Numbered from the stretch's first letter, positions 1-8,415 are shown. The stretch is DNA of 8,416 bases from Chromatiales bacterium (GCA_027057985.1 JALUTJ010000439.1:1-8416), one strand, 5' to 3'. A program made the numbers and translations. The notes: generated by a model from the sequence alone, not told the origin.

Positions 1-562
1 ACAGGTATAACAGGGCAATCAGCATAAATACGGAACCAAAGAAAGTATAAAGGAAGAACTTGATCGTGGCATAAACCCGGTTAGGACCACCCCAGACACC
101 GATAACGATAAACATCGGAATCAGCATAGCTTCCCAGAAAACATAGAACAGGGCCGCATCCAGTGCTGCAAAAACCCCAACCATCAGTCCTTCCATAATC
201 AGGAAAGCCGCCATGTACTGCTCTACCCTGTCTTTAATCACTTCCCAGCCTGCAATTACCACGATAACGGTCATAAAGGTGGTCAGAATAATCAGTGGCA
301 TGGATATACCATCAACACCAAGATGATAATTGATATTAAAAGTATCAATCCATGGTGTCAGTTCAGCAAACTGCATGACTGCGCTGCTACTATCAAAATC
401 GGTATACAGCGGGATAGAAAAGAGAAAGGTTAAAACCGATACCAGTAATGCAATCAACCGGGTATTGGCAGGGTTATCCTTTTTGGCAACGGCAAGCATA
501 ATCAGGCCACCGAGTATTGGTGTCCATATTACGAGACTTAATAATGGCCAATCTTGAAACAT
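1..562 (-). CDS. nuoM: NADH-quinone oxidoreductase subunit M, 3' end cut by the window edge
   Basis: Antiporter-like membrane subunit of complex I, one of the proton-pumping modules of the membrane arm. The reading frame is open from the ATG at 562-560 to the window edge, giving the first 187 residues of a protein usually close to 500. Visible hallmarks are LGVDGIS (residues 81-87), the FWE motif with Glu144 in TM5 (the same number as the essential Glu144 of E. coli NuoM), and GGPNRVYATIKFFLYT after it. About five or six hydrophobic membrane segments are present. The conserved channel lysines and histidines of later helices lie outside the window. The start is supported by AAAAGG at 571-576, eight bases upstream. 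It follows nuoL by 35 nt. Identity is secure; only the length is unknown. Confidence 0.97.
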   Translation of the reverse strand, partial: MFQDWPLLSLVIWTPILGGLIMLAVAKKDNPANTRLIALLVSVLTFLFSIPLYTDFDSSSAVMQFAELTPWIDTFNINYHLGVDGISMPLIILTTFMTVIVVIAGWEVIKDRVEQYMAAFLIMEGLMVGVFAALDAALFYVFWEAMLIPMFIVIGVWGGPNRVYATIKFFLYTFFGSVFMLIALLYL

Positions 563-570
563 GTTAATAA

Positions 571-576
571 CCTTTT
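571..576 (-). promoter_or_regulatory. Ribosome-binding site of nuoM
   Basis: AAAAGG on the minus strand lies 8 nt before the nuoM ATG, in the 35-nt nuoL-nuoM gap. It supports the chosen start. The rest of the gap is AT-rich and shows no inverted repeat or T-run that would suggest a terminator. Confidence 0.75.
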
Positions 577-597
577 ATTATTGTTATGACTTTACCG

Positions 598-2559
598 TTA
601 CAGAACGTATAAACCCATCAATACAATTAATCCGATAATCATGGCAAATGCATAATGATACAGGTAGCCGGTCTGAATATGCCGGATAATGGCACTAAAA
701 TAACCTACTGAACGAGCAGAACCATTGACCACCAGGCCATCAATCAGTTTCTGATCACCCAGGTGCCACAACAGGCGACCAATAGCTCGACTGCCACCGG
801 CAAAGACAACTTCGTTAAACTTGTCGGCATAATACTTGTTCACCAGCAGTTTATAGATAAATGACAGCTTCTGTTCAAACCAGTCTGGAATATCCGGACG
901 CTTCATATAAAGGAACCAGGCAACGGCAACACCAGCGAAAGCAAACCAGAATGGCAACGTGGTCAGTGCATGGAACGCCATCACAAACCAGCCATGGAAT
1001 TCTTTTGATAACTCACCCAGTACATCATGCTGTGGCAGGACGAAAATGGCATCACCAAAGAAGTCGCCAAAGGCCATGTCATGCACATAAATGGCACCGA
1101 TCACGATAGAAGGAATGGCCAGTAAAACCAGCGGTATCCACACCACCTTCTCGGTTTCATGCAGGTGCTCACGGGTATGCTCATCCATACGCTCTTTACC
1201 GTGGAATACCAGAAAGTACATACGGAAACTATATAGTGCGGTAATAAAGACACCTGTCAGAACGGCAGCATAAGCAAAACCGGAACCAGCTAGTTCCGAG
1301 TGGCCGACTGCCTCGATAATGGAATCCTTGGAATAAAAGCCGGCAAAAAATGGCGTGCCAATCAACGCCAGCGAACCGATCAGCGAAGTAATCCAGGTAA
1401 TGGGCATATATTTACGCAACCCGCCCATCTTGCGCATATCCTGTTCGTGGTGCATGGCGATGATGACCGAACCGGCACCGAGGAACAGCAGTGCCTTGAA
1501 AAAGGCATGTGTCATAAGATGGAAAACACCGGCCGCATAAGCCGAGGCACCCAGCGCCACGGTCATGTAACCCAGCTGTGACAGGGTTGAATAGGCAATG
1601 ACACGTTTAATGTCATTCTGTACCAGTCCGAGGAAGCCCATAAACAATGCAGTAATTGCACCGATTACAAGAATGACGCTTAAAGCCGTTTCCGAAAACT
1701 CAAACAACGGTGACATTCTTGTGACCATAAAGATACCCGCAGTCACCATGGTCGCAGCGTGAATCAGCGCCGAGATCGGTGTCGGGCCTTCCATTGAATC
1801 CGGTAACCAGACATGTAGTGGTACCTGTGCCGATTTACCCATGGCACCGATAAACAGGGAAATACAAATCACGGTCATCACTGACCATTGAGAACCTGAA
1901 ATAATCTCCATGCTCTGGCCATTGACCTTATCGACATTGGCAAAGACCGTTGCATAATCCAGCGATCCAAAATACATCAGTACCGCGGCAATCCCCAGCA
2001 GGAAGCCGAAGTCACCGACGCGGTTGACGAGGAAGGCTTTAAGATTAGCGTAAATCGCGGATTCACGGGTGTACCAGAAACCGATCAACAGGTAGGAAAC
2101 AAGTCCTACCGCTTCCCAGCCGAAGAACAGCTGCATAAAGTTGTTCGCCATTACCAGCATCAGCATGGAGAAGGTGAACAGTGAAATATAGCTAAAGAAA
2201 CGCTGGTAGCCCGGATCCTCTTTCATATAACCCACGGTATAGATATGAACCATCAGCGAAACAAAAGTGACCACCACCATCATCATCGCAGTTAGCTGGT
2301 CAACCAGGAAGCCTACCTCAAAGCGTAAGCCATCAACCACCATCCAGGTATAAACAGAGCCGTTAAAGGTCTCACCACCATCGATATTGATATGCTTGAA
2401 AACCAGCGCAGAAAGCACGAAGGAGACTGCCACACCCGTAATGGTAACCCAGTGGGCACCACTACGCCCTACCTGTTTACCGAAAAGGCCGGCAATAATG
2501 GAACCAATTAACGGTGCCAGTACAATCCAGAGATAAATATTTTCCATATTATCGGTCAT
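598..2559 (-). CDS. nuoL: NADH-quinone oxidoreductase subunit L
   Basis: Distal antiporter-like proton-pumping subunit of complex I, in the inner membrane. At 653 aa it has the full family length and is hydrophobic throughout. Key residues are visible: Glu149 in the FFGWEAVGLVSYLLIGFWY stretch (E. coli Glu144), Asp183 (E. coli Asp178), Lys242 in GKSAQVPLHVWLPDSMEGPT (E. coli Lys229), His347, His351 and Lys355 in HLMTHAFFKALLFL (E. coli Lys342), and Lys411-Asp412 in GFYSKDSII (E. coli Lys399-Asp400). The C-terminal part, from about residue 500, should hold the long lateral helix and final membrane helix that brace NuoM and NuoN. The start at 2559 lies 3 nt after the nuoK stop and has AAGGGG at good spacing. 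Met5 (2547) is an alternative that would match many homologues (MENIYLWIVLAPLIGS) but has poor spacing to that site. Confidence 0.98.
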   Translation of the reverse strand: MTDNMENIYLWIVLAPLIGSIIAGLFGKQVGRSGAHWVTITGVAVSFVLSALVFKHINIDGGETFNGSVYTWMVVDGLRFEVGFLVDQLTAMMMVVVTFVSLMVHIYTVGYMKEDPGYQRFFSYISLFTFSMLMLVMANNFMQLFFGWEAVGLVSYLLIGFWYTRESAIYANLKAFLVNRVGDFGFLLGIAAVLMYFGSLDYATVFANVDKVNGQSMEIISGSQWSVMTVICISLFIGAMGKSAQVPLHVWLPDSMEGPTPISALIHAATMVTAGIFMVTRMSPLFEFSETALSVILVIGAITALFMGFLGLVQNDIKRVIAYSTLSQLGYMTVALGASAYAAGVFHLMTHAFFKALLFLGAGSVIIAMHHEQDMRKMGGLRKYMPITWITSLIGSLALIGTPFFAGFYSKDSIIEAVGHSELAGSGFAYAAVLTGVFITALYSFRMYFLVFHGKERMDEHTREHLHETEKVVWIPLVLLAIPSIVIGAIYVHDMAFGDFFGDAIFVLPQHDVLGELSKEFHGWFVMAFHALTTLPFWFAFAGVAVAWFLYMKRPDIPDWFEQKLSFIYKLLVNKYYADKFNEVVFAGGSRAIGRLLWHLGDQKLIDGLVVNGSARSVGYFSAIIRHIQTGYLYHYAFAMIIGLIVLMGLYVL

Positions 2560-2562
2560 GCC

Positions 2563-2868
2563 CTACCCCTTCATGGTATCCAGTTCTTCGACATCAATGG
2601 TGCGTTTGTTACGGAACAACACCACCAGGATAGCGAGACCAATTGCAGCCTCGGCTGCTGCTACGGTCAGTATAAAGAAAACAAATACCTGACCTGCAAG
2701 GTCGTTAAGATAATAAGAAAACGCAATAAAATTAATATTGACCGAAAGCAATAACAGTTCGATCGACATCAGGATAATAATGATATTTTTCCGGTTAAGG
2801 AAAATACCAGCGACACTGATACTAAACATAATTGCCGCGAGAATGAGATAGTCTGACAGTTCAATCAT
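2563..2868 (-). CDS. nuoK: NADH-quinone oxidoreductase subunit K
   Basis: Small membrane subunit of complex I (homologue of MrpC and mitochondrial ND4L), which helps carry the proton/charge relay between the quinone site and the antiporter-like subunits. The 101-aa length is standard. Three hydrophobic helices are visible (about residues 5-24, 28-50 and 60-85). The two conserved membrane glutamates are present: Glu37 in [11 protein letters not shown] (E. coli Glu36) and Glu73 in [14 protein letters not shown] (E. coli Glu72). The C-terminal tail [17 protein letters not shown] is typical of the proteobacterial family. It starts 8 nt after nuoJ and ends 3 nt before nuoL, so it is embedded in the operon. 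AGGT at 2875-2878 overlaps the nuoJ stop and is a weak ribosome-binding site. Confidence 0.98.
   Translation of the reverse strand: MIELSDYLILAAIMFSISVAGIFLNRKNIIIILMSIELLLLSVNINFIAFSYYLNDLAGQVFVFFILTVAAAEAAIGLAILVVLFRNKRTIDVEELDTMKG
2566..2571 (-). promoter_or_regulatory. Ribosome-binding site of nuoL, inside the end of nuoK
   Basis: AAGGGG forms the last two sense codons of nuoK (Lys-Gly) and lies 6 nt before the nuoL ATG at 2559. It favours that ATG over the in-frame ATG at 2547, which would be 18 nt away. The position suggests translational coupling of nuoK and nuoL. Confidence 0.7.
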
Positions 2869-2876
2869 AATGAAAC

Positions 2877-3482
2877 CTATTTCTGTTCTTCTGCTTTCAT
2901 GTTAACCATGCGAATACGATCTTTTCTCTGCACCGCGATCTGTTGCTCAGGCTTCTGATGCTTTGTATTTGCACGACGACGCAATGTCAGCGCTATCGCA
3001 GCAACGATGGCAACCAGCAGGATGACTGCGGCAATCTCGAAGGGGTAGACATAAATCGTGTACAGCACCAGACCCAGTTCACGGGTGTTGTTGTAATCCG
3101 CTGCATGCCGCGCTGGCTCGGCAAATTTATCCGCTCCAAAATGATCCACGCCGACTATCATCAGCATCATGCCAATCATCAGTGCCAGCACTACCAGTCC
3201 CAGTGGCAGGTGCTTGATAAAGGAAGCACGCATCCGCGCAACATTGATATCCAGCATCATCACCACGAACAGGAACAGCACCATGACCGCACCGACATAA
3301 ACCAGTACCAGGGTTATGGCAAGAAACTCGGCTTCCAGTAACATCCAGATGGCAGCGGTTGAGAAAAATGTCAGCACCAGGAACAGAGCTGCCTGCACCG
3401 GGTTTTTTACCGTGATCACCATCATCCCGCTAAACACGGTAATGGCGGCAAAGACATAGAAGACGATAGTTTCAAATCCCAT
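2877..3482 (-). CDS. nuoJ: NADH-quinone oxidoreductase subunit J
   Basis: Membrane subunit of complex I (mitochondrial ND6 counterpart), placed between NuoH and NuoK. Its third helix takes part in the conformational coupling of quinone reduction to proton pumping. The 201 residues contain five hydrophobic segments (about 3-24, 28-49, 54-77, 92-111 and 138-167). The family signature [16 protein letters not shown] (25-40) and the TM3 stretch [20 protein letters not shown], including the Tyr62-Val-Gly64 region where the pi-bulge occurs in solved structures, are clear. A charged cytoplasmic tail of about 34 residues (168-201), rich in Lys, Arg and Gln, follows TM5, as in many beta/gammaproteobacterial homologues. 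The ATG at 3482 is preceded by AGGA at 3491-3494 with 8-nt spacing, and lies 16 nt after nuoI. Confidence 0.98.
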   Translation of the reverse strand: MGFETIVFYVFAAITVFSGMMVITVKNPVQAALFLVLTFFSTAAIWMLLEAEFLAITLVLVYVGAVMVLFLFVVMMLDINVARMRASFIKHLPLGLVVLALMIGMMLMIVGVDHFGADKFAEPARHAADYNNTRELGLVLYTIYVYPFEIAAVILLVAIVAAIALTLRRRANTKHQKPEQQIAVQRKDRIRMVNMKAEEQK

Positions 3483-3490
3483 TTATCTGT

Positions 3491-3494
3491 TCCT
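3491..3494 (-). promoter_or_regulatory. Ribosome-binding site of nuoJ
   Basis: AGGA (within CAGGAA) lies 8 nt before the nuoJ ATG in the 16-nt nuoI-nuoJ gap. It supports the annotated start. Confidence 0.7.
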
Positions 3495-3498
3495 GCGT

Positions 3499-3987
3499 TT
3501 AACGATAAGGCGCATCAAGGCTTCGTGCCGCTGCAATTTCTTTTTCATACTTGTCACCAACAGCAAGCAGACGTTCCTTGGTCATATAAAGATCACCTTT
3601 CTTCTCACCATAGTATTCAAAAATATGTGTTTCCACGATCGAATCCACCGGGCATGACTCTTCACAATAACCACAGAAAATACATTTGGTCAGATCAATA
3701 TCGTAGCGGGTTGTTCGGCGGGTACCATCTTCACGCGGCTCCGACTCGATGGTAATGGCCAGTGCCGGACATACTGCCTCACAGAGTTTACAGGCAATAC
3801 AGCGTTCTTCTCCGTTAGGATAGCGACGCAGCGCATGCAGACCACGAAAACGTGGCGACAGTGGCGTCCGATCATCCGGATATTGCAGGGTAAACTTGCG
3901 GGCAAAGAAATAACGACCGGTAACACCCATACCAACCCGCAATTCCTTAAGAGACAAACTTTTCAAAAAGCGCATAAATCGTGACAT
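3499..3987 (-). CDS. nuoI: NADH-quinone oxidoreductase subunit I, 2x[4Fe-4S] ferredoxin
   Basis: Electron-transfer subunit of the connecting arm of complex I (TYKY / NDUFS8 counterpart). It carries clusters N6a and N6b, which pass electrons from NuoG toward N2 in NuoB and then quinone. The 162-aa protein has two complete ferredoxin motifs: [12 protein letters not shown] (Cys63, 66, 69, 73) and [12 protein letters not shown] (Cys102, 105, 108, 112), so all eight ligands are present. The N-terminal 50 residues contain [20 protein letters not shown] and a PRFRG element, the amphipathic part that lies along the membrane near NuoH. The C-terminus ([18 protein letters not shown]) matches the proteobacterial/mitochondrial form. 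It starts 9 nt after nuoH with a strong ribosome-binding site that overlaps the nuoH stop codon. Confidence 0.99.
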   Translation of the reverse strand: MSRFMRFLKSLSLKELRVGMGVTGRYFFARKFTLQYPDDRTPLSPRFRGLHALRRYPNGEERCIACKLCEAVCPALAITIESEPREDGTRRTTRYDIDLTKCIFCGYCEESCPVDSIVETHIFEYYGEKKGDLYMTKERLLAVGDKYEKEIAAARSLDAPYR

Positions 3988-3993
3988 TGTTTT

Positions 3994-3998
3994 CTCCT
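3994..3998 (-). promoter_or_regulatory. Ribosome-binding site of nuoI, overlapping the nuoH stop codon
   Basis: AGGAG lies 6 nt before the nuoI ATG, and its first three bases fall partly within the nuoH TAG stop (3997-3999). It is the best Shine-Dalgarno match in the window and implies that ribosomes finishing nuoH restart at nuoI. Confidence 0.8.
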
Positions 3999-5127
3999 AA
4001 GCCGCACTAAACCAGGGAGCCAGCCCTGCCAGAACCATGACACCAACAACCAGCAGCCATACGATGGTAACGGGAATAAATACTTTCCAGCCAAGACGCA
4101 TGATCTGGTCATAGCGATAACGCGGGAAGGTGGCACGAAACCATAAAAACAGGAACAGAAAAATAAATATCTTGAAAATAAACCAGTGGATACCATCAGC
4201 AACAAGACTGCCAATAACCGGAATAGATAATACAGACTCGGGTAACAGGCCATGCAGAGGTGACAGCCAGCCACCAAGAAACATAATTGCCGTCAGGGCT
4301 GAAATAAGAATCATATTGGCATATTCGGCAAGGAAGAAGACCGCGAAAGCCATACCTGAATAATCGATATGGAAACCAGCAACGATTTCAGACTCCCCTT
4401 CAGCCACATCAAACGGAGCACGGTTGGTCTCTGCCACACCGGAGATAAAGTAAATCACGAATAAAGGTAATAAGGGCAGGAAGTACCAGTTAAGTAATCC
4501 CAGGTTACCACTTTGCGCATTGACGATATCGCCCAGGTTAAGACTGCCCGCCGCAATCAGAACCCCAACAAGGGCAAAGCCCATGGCAATTTCATAGGAA
4601 ACAATCTGTGCTGCCGAACGCATTGTTCCCAGCAGGGCATACTTAGAGTTCGATGCCCAGCCCGCGATGATGACACCATAAACACCGACCGAGGTCAGTG
4701 CCAGTACATACAGCAGAGCCGCATTAATATCGGCCAGTACCATATCGCTGCCAAACGGTAATACTGCCCATGCCGCCAGTGCTGGCCCAAGCGATAATAA
4801 TGGCGCTGTCAGGAAGAGGTACTTGTTGGCACCCGTTGGAATAATGATTTCCTTGAAGATCAGTTTTACCGCATCGGCAATCGGCTGTAGTGAGCCACGG
4901 GGACCAACCCGGGTAGGCCCCATGCGAACCTGCATGGCACCAATCACCTTGCGCTCCGCCAGTGTCAGGTAAGCTACCGAGAGCATCAGTGGAAGCATAA
5001 TGGCAACAATTTTCAGCAGGATCCAGATCGTGGTCTGTAACCATTCCGGTAACATGTGGAAATAGACAACAACAACGTCATTAAACAATGCTGCCAGCCA
5101 GTCAATACCTGTATTTAACCATTCCAT
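3997..5127 (-). CDS. nuoH: NADH-quinone oxidoreductase subunit H
   Basis: Heel subunit of the complex I membrane arm (ND1 counterpart). It forms much of the quinone-binding chamber and the E-channel leading into the membrane. The 376-aa protein has the expected series of about eight or nine membrane helices. Signatures are [20 protein letters not shown] (from residue 56), then [16 protein letters not shown] (78-93), Glu179 in the SYEIAMG helix, and [19 protein letters not shown] (229-247) with its cluster of conserved acids. The glutamate-rich loop is the one facing the quinone cavity. The ERK motif begins at residue 58, later than in E. coli (mid-30s), so the N-terminus carries an extra segment with its own hydrophobic stretch. 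The ATG at 5127 has only a weak GAGAG at 11-nt spacing. Internal Met25 has no site at all, so 5127 is preferred. It follows nuoG by 18 nt. Confidence 0.98.
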   Translation of the reverse strand: MEWLNTGIDWLAALFNDVVVVYFHMLPEWLQTTIWILLKIVAIMLPLMLSVAYLTLAERKVIGAMQVRMGPTRVGPRGSLQPIADAVKLIFKEIIIPTGANKYLFLTAPLLSLGPALAAWAVLPFGSDMVLADINAALLYVLALTSVGVYGVIIAGWASNSKYALLGTMRSAAQIVSYEIAMGFALVGVLIAAGSLNLGDIVNAQSGNLGLLNWYFLPLLPLFVIYFISGVAETNRAPFDVAEGESEIVAGFHIDYSGMAFAVFFLAEYANMILISALTAIMFLGGWLSPLHGLLPESVLSIPVIGSLVADGIHWFIFKIFIFLFLFLWFRATFPRYRYDQIMRLGWKVFIPVTIVWLLVVGVMVLAGLAPWFSAA

Positions 5128-5145
5128 CTATCAATCAACTCTCTG

Positions 5146-7512
5146 TTAATTCTTTGCTATCAGTGCAACTTCAGCGTAGGCACTGTTAAATACTTCAACA
5201 CCGGCGACAGCCTGCGGAATGACCACGCAGTTATCGGCAACACCATCATCGATATAAGCCCGCAGTGTTGTTTTTACCTCAGCCTGGCTAACAATGACAT
5301 TATCCTGATCTTCTATTCCGAGTTCTTTTGCCAGCCTGGAATTCAAAATGGCACAGGCCCTGATCGCATCCGCCGTCTGTTGCAGTGCATCGGCACGGCG
5401 CACGATACTATCCACCGCGTAGAGGGGTAATAAGCCCACCCGGGTCACTCCATCACTTTGCTTGCCCAGTTCAGAAGGACAACGCCACTGCACTTTATTA
5501 CTATTTTCAATACTCCCCATCACCTGCATGGCTTCATCGGTAACATCGGCGCAACTTACCTGTTCAAAACCTTCGAGTTCAAAAATATTGCCCAGCACGC
5601 GCAGTACTTTCCAGGCCGGTCGGGTTTCTGCCAGGGTTGCTGCCGCCGCGGTAAAACGCTGAAGCTGCCCTTCTACATTGATATAGCTGCCCGCCGTTTC
5701 AGTGAACGGAGCAACCGGTAACAACACATCGGCATAAGCCTTCATTTCATCCGTAACATATGGTGTCAGTGAAATAACAAAATCTGCCTCGTTTACCGCT
5801 TTGACAGCCTGTGCCGGGTTGGCACTATCAAACTCAGGTTCGACATTCAGCAGTACGAAGGCGTTCATACCATTTTCAATCATCTCTGCAGCGTGCTTAC
5901 CATTGACCGCATCACCTTTGGCATTACGATGCGGAAGCACACCGGATAACCAGGCGCCTGCCGCATTGGCACCATCGGCCAGAACACTGAAGCTGGCACC
6001 CGAGAGCTCGGCAATCATAGCCGCCAGTGCATACAGGTCGGCATACTGTGGCTGACACTGCGCCTGGGTACCAAGGATCACAGTAGCCTTATCGGCATTA
6101 TTTAAATGTGTAGCAATCGCGACATGCGCATCACTGGCGCTCACATTGTTTAACAGTGCATCCAGGCCTTCGGCAGCCGCCTTGCCTGTCAGATTTAAAA
6201 GTGCCTTACAAACGGCAGCAAGATCCGCCACCATTGCGGCCGGGACTGAAATGACTTTTTCTTCCAGCGGGTAATTAAATTCATAATCAACCGGGTTGAT
6301 TGCCATAATGCTTGCACCCTTAAGGGCAGCTTTTCTAACCCGGTGTGATGCCATGGGTTGATCCTTACGCAGCCATGAGCCGATCATAAGGATGGCATTA
6401 TTGTCTTCGAGCTCTGCAATACCCTGCCCCAGTGCTGGGAAACGGGAAGCCTGATCCTGGCCTGAGAAATCAGACTGGCGCAGACGATGATCGATATTAT
6501 TACTGCCGATGCCACGCATCAGTTTCTGCAGCAGATACATTTCTTCCAGCGTGGCTGAGGGTGAAACCAGGGCACCGATATTTTCAACACCGTCTTTATC
6601 GATAACGGTTTTCAGCCCTTCATAGGCATAGTTGAGTGCGGTTTGCCAGTCCACTTCTTTCCACTCATTACCCTGCTTGATCATCGGTGCAGTCAGGCGA
6701 TCTTCATGCTTGAGACCGAGGTAACTAAAGCGATCCCGATCCGATAGCCAGGTTTCATTGATGGCTTCGTTATCTTTTGGCAACACCCGCATCACCTTGT
6801 GACGACGGGTTTCAACTTTAATATTGGAGCCGATACAGTCATGCGCAGCAATGGCATCACTTGAGCTGTTTTCCCATGGACGGCCAGTGTAACGATACGG
6901 TTTTGAAGTCAGGGCACCCACCGGGCACAGGTCGATAATATTACCGGAGAGCTCGGAAGTCACCGCCTGCTCGACATAGGTACCGATACGGGTATGTTCT
7001 CCGCGCCCGGTTGCCCCCATTTCACGAATACCGGCAATTTCCTTACCGAATCGCACACAGCGGGTACAGTGAATACAACGGGTCATTTCTGTTGCCACCA
7101 GTGGGCCGATATCCTTGTCCGCCACCACGCGCTTGGCTTCAGTGTAACGCGACTCGGCCTTGCCAAAGCCCATGGCAATATCCTGTAGCTCACACTCGCC
7201 ACCCTGGTCGCAGATAGGGCAGTCCAGAGGATGGTTAATCAACAGAAATTCCATGACGCTTTTCTGTGCATCCAGCGCCATGGTAGAACGGGTAAAGACT
7301 TTCATGCCATCGGTTACCGGTGTGGCACAGGCGGGAACCGGCTTGGCGACCTTTTCAACCTCGACCAGGCACATGCGACAGTTTGCCGCAACCGAGAGCT
7401 TGTTGTGATAACAAAAGCGCGGAATAGTAATACCGGCAGCATCAGCGGCTTCGATCACCATGGATCCATCAGCGACCTGTAGCGGTTTTCCGTTGATTTC
7501 TATATTTGCCAT
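5146..7512 (-). CDS. nuoG: NADH-quinone oxidoreductase subunit G, form lacking cluster N7
   Basis: Largest iron-sulfur subunit of the NADH-dehydrogenase module (NDUFS1, 75-kDa counterpart); it carries electrons from NuoF toward NuoI. The N-terminal 2Fe-2S domain has Cys34, 45, 48 and 62 (cluster N1b). Next comes the His-Cys3 4Fe-4S site His94, Cys98, 101, 107 (N5), then Cys146, 149, 152 and 196 (N4). The rest, from about residue 215, is a molybdopterin-oxidoreductase-like fold that in this family binds no molybdenum cofactor; the C-terminal ADVLLP and ETAGSYINVEGQLQ elements are recognisable. The E. coli N7 ligands are missing: only Cys226 remains, in DCIGSNIKVETRR. The length of 788 aa is shorter than E. 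coli NuoG (about 908) and suits the alpha/betaproteobacterial and mitochondrial type. The ATG at 7512 has GAGAG at 5-nt spacing and lies 39 nt after nuoF. Confidence 0.99.
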   Translation of the reverse strand: MANIEINGKPLQVADGSMVIEAADAAGITIPRFCYHNKLSVAANCRMCLVEVEKVAKPVPACATPVTDGMKVFTRSTMALDAQKSVMEFLLINHPLDCPICDQGGECELQDIAMGFGKAESRYTEAKRVVADKDIGPLVATEMTRCIHCTRCVRFGKEIAGIREMGATGRGEHTRIGTYVEQAVTSELSGNIIDLCPVGALTSKPYRYTGRPWENSSSDAIAAHDCIGSNIKVETRRHKVMRVLPKDNEAINETWLSDRDRFSYLGLKHEDRLTAPMIKQGNEWKEVDWQTALNYAYEGLKTVIDKDGVENIGALVSPSATLEEMYLLQKLMRGIGSNNIDHRLRQSDFSGQDQASRFPALGQGIAELEDNNAILMIGSWLRKDQPMASHRVRKAALKGASIMAINPVDYEFNYPLEEKVISVPAAMVADLAAVCKALLNLTGKAAAEGLDALLNNVSASDAHVAIATHLNNADKATVILGTQAQCQPQYADLYALAAMIAELSGASFSVLADGANAAGAWLSGVLPHRNAKGDAVNGKHAAEMIENGMNAFVLLNVEPEFDSANPAQAVKAVNEADFVISLTPYVTDEMKAYADVLLPVAPFTETAGSYINVEGQLQRFTAAAATLAETRPAWKVLRVLGNIFELEGFEQVSCADVTDEAMQVMGSIENSNKVQWRCPSELGKQSDGVTRVGLLPLYAVDSIVRRADALQQTADAIRACAILNSRLAKELGIEDQDNVIVSQAEVKTTLRAYIDDGVADNCVVIPQAVAGVEVFNSAYAEVALIAKN

Positions 7513-7517
7513 CTTAA

Positions 7518-7522
7518 CTCTC
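7518..7522 (-). promoter_or_regulatory. Probable ribosome-binding site of nuoG
   Basis: GAGAG lies 5 nt before the nuoG ATG in the 39-nt nuoF-nuoG gap, the longest gap in the window. The gap holds no visible hairpin, T-run or promoter-like pair of boxes, so nuoG is most likely read through from nuoF. Confidence 0.55.
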
Positions 7523-7551
7523 GTCAGCTTCTTTTGTTATTGTCTGCTTGT

Positions 7552-8415
7552 TTAAACCATGCACTTCTTGTGATCGATGTGATACTGAAACTCATCACGG
7601 TAATGCTTGAGGAAACTCATTACCGGCATGGCTGCAGCGTCACCCAGTGCACAGATGGTACGGCCACCAATACGGTGTGCCACATCATCGAGTAAATCCA
7701 GATCTTCCTGGCGTCCTTCCCCATGTTCGATACGGTGCATGACTTTTGCCAGCCAGCCGGTACCTTCTCGACATGGCGTACACTGGCCACAGGATTCTTC
7801 GTAATAAAAATGTGACAGCCGCGCCAGCGCACCCACCATGCAGGTGGTTTCATCCATCACAATTACCGATCCCGCACCGAGCATACTGCCGGCCTTGGAC
7901 AATGAATCATAATCCATGTCGGTTTCCATAATAATTTCAGCGGGTAACACCGGCACCGATGAACCACCCGGGATAACGGCTTTTAGCTTGTGGCCATTAC
8001 GCACGCCACCGGCCATTTCCAGTAACTCGGCAAACGGGGTACCCAGTGGTATCTCGAAGTTACCCGGCTTGTTGACATGCCCGGAAACACAGAACAGCTT
8101 GGTGCCACCATTATTCGGTTTGCCCATCTCAAGGAACCACTTGCCACCGTTTTGCAGAATAACCGGCACCGATGCCAGGGTTTCGGTATTGTTGATCGTG
8201 GTGGGTTTGCCATACAGGCCAAAACCGGCCGGGAATGGCGGCTTGAAGCGTGGCTGACCTTTTTTACCCTCGATGGATTCCAGTAATGCGGTTTCTTCAC
8301 CACAGATATAGGCACCGGCACCAAGATGAGCATAGAGATCAAAACTGAAACCGGAGCCCTGAATATCATTACCAAGAAAACCGGCCTTGTAGGCTTCTTC
8401 GAGCGCGCCCTCAAA
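7552..8415 (-). CDS. nuoF: NADH-quinone oxidoreductase subunit F, 5' end outside the window
   Basis: Flavoprotein of complex I (51-kDa, NDUFV1 counterpart). It binds NADH and FMN and passes electrons to cluster N3. The frame is open from the window edge to the TAA at 7552, giving the C-terminal 287 residues of a protein usually near 430. The visible part starts in the FMN/NADH-binding domain with [19 protein letters not shown], followed by PRFKPPFPA (8322 down to about 8227) and [11 protein letters not shown]. The N3 ligands are complete: [11 protein letters not shown] (cysteines at 7789-7791, 7780-7782 and 7771-7773) and the fourth cysteine in [13 protein letters not shown] (7651-7653). The upstream glycine-rich GRGGAGF loop falls outside the window. 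The GTG at 8167-8169 is an internal valine codon, not a start. The protein pairs with NuoE, whose gene should lie just upstream. Confidence 0.98.
   Translation of the reverse strand, partial: FEGALEEAYKAGFLGNDIQGSGFSFDLYAHLGAGAYICGEETALLESIEGKKGQPRFKPPFPAGFGLYGKPTTINNTETLASVPVILQNGGKWFLEMGKPNNGGTKLFCVSGHVNKPGNFEIPLGTPFAELLEMAGGVRNGHKLKAVIPGGSSVPVLPAEIIMETDMDYDSLSKAGSMLGAGSVIVMDETTCMVGALARLSHFYYEESCGQCTPCREGTGWLAKVMHRIEHGEGRQEDLDLLDDVAHRIGGRTICALGDAAAMPVMSFLKHYRDEFQYHIDHKKCMV

Noticed and set aside
330..557. 75-codon plus-strand open frame near the left edge
   Set aside because: Antisense to the start of nuoM, whose conserved LGVDGIS motif lies in the same region on the minus strand.
2943..3341. 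132-codon open frame on the plus strand
   Set aside because: It lies entirely antisense to nuoJ, the product is an unnatural His/Gln-rich sequence (complement of a membrane-protein gene), and it has no independent support as a gene.
3963..4277. 104-codon minus-strand frame rich in Cys and Leu
   Set aside because: It is an out-of-frame reading of the 3' end of nuoH, whose own frame is clearly conserved. The hydrophobic look comes from the membrane-helix codons shifted by one base.
7513..7551. Possible promoter or terminator in the nuoF-nuoG gap
   Set aside because: Only 39 nt, with no inverted repeat, T-run or convincing -35/-10 pair; it fits a simple intercistronic spacer.
7552..8169. A short NuoF starting at the GTG at 8169
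   Set aside because: The frame stays open upstream to the window edge and encodes the conserved [13 protein letters not shown] region, so the GTG is an internal valine.
7916..8257. 113-codon open frame on the plus strand
   Set aside because: Antisense to well-conserved nuoF coding sequence; no recognisable domain. It is a shadow of nuoF codon usage.
7983..8414. 143-codon minus-strand open frame at the window edge
   Set aside because: Out of frame with nuoF, which covers the same bases and carries the FMN-binding motif; the shifted product has no family features.
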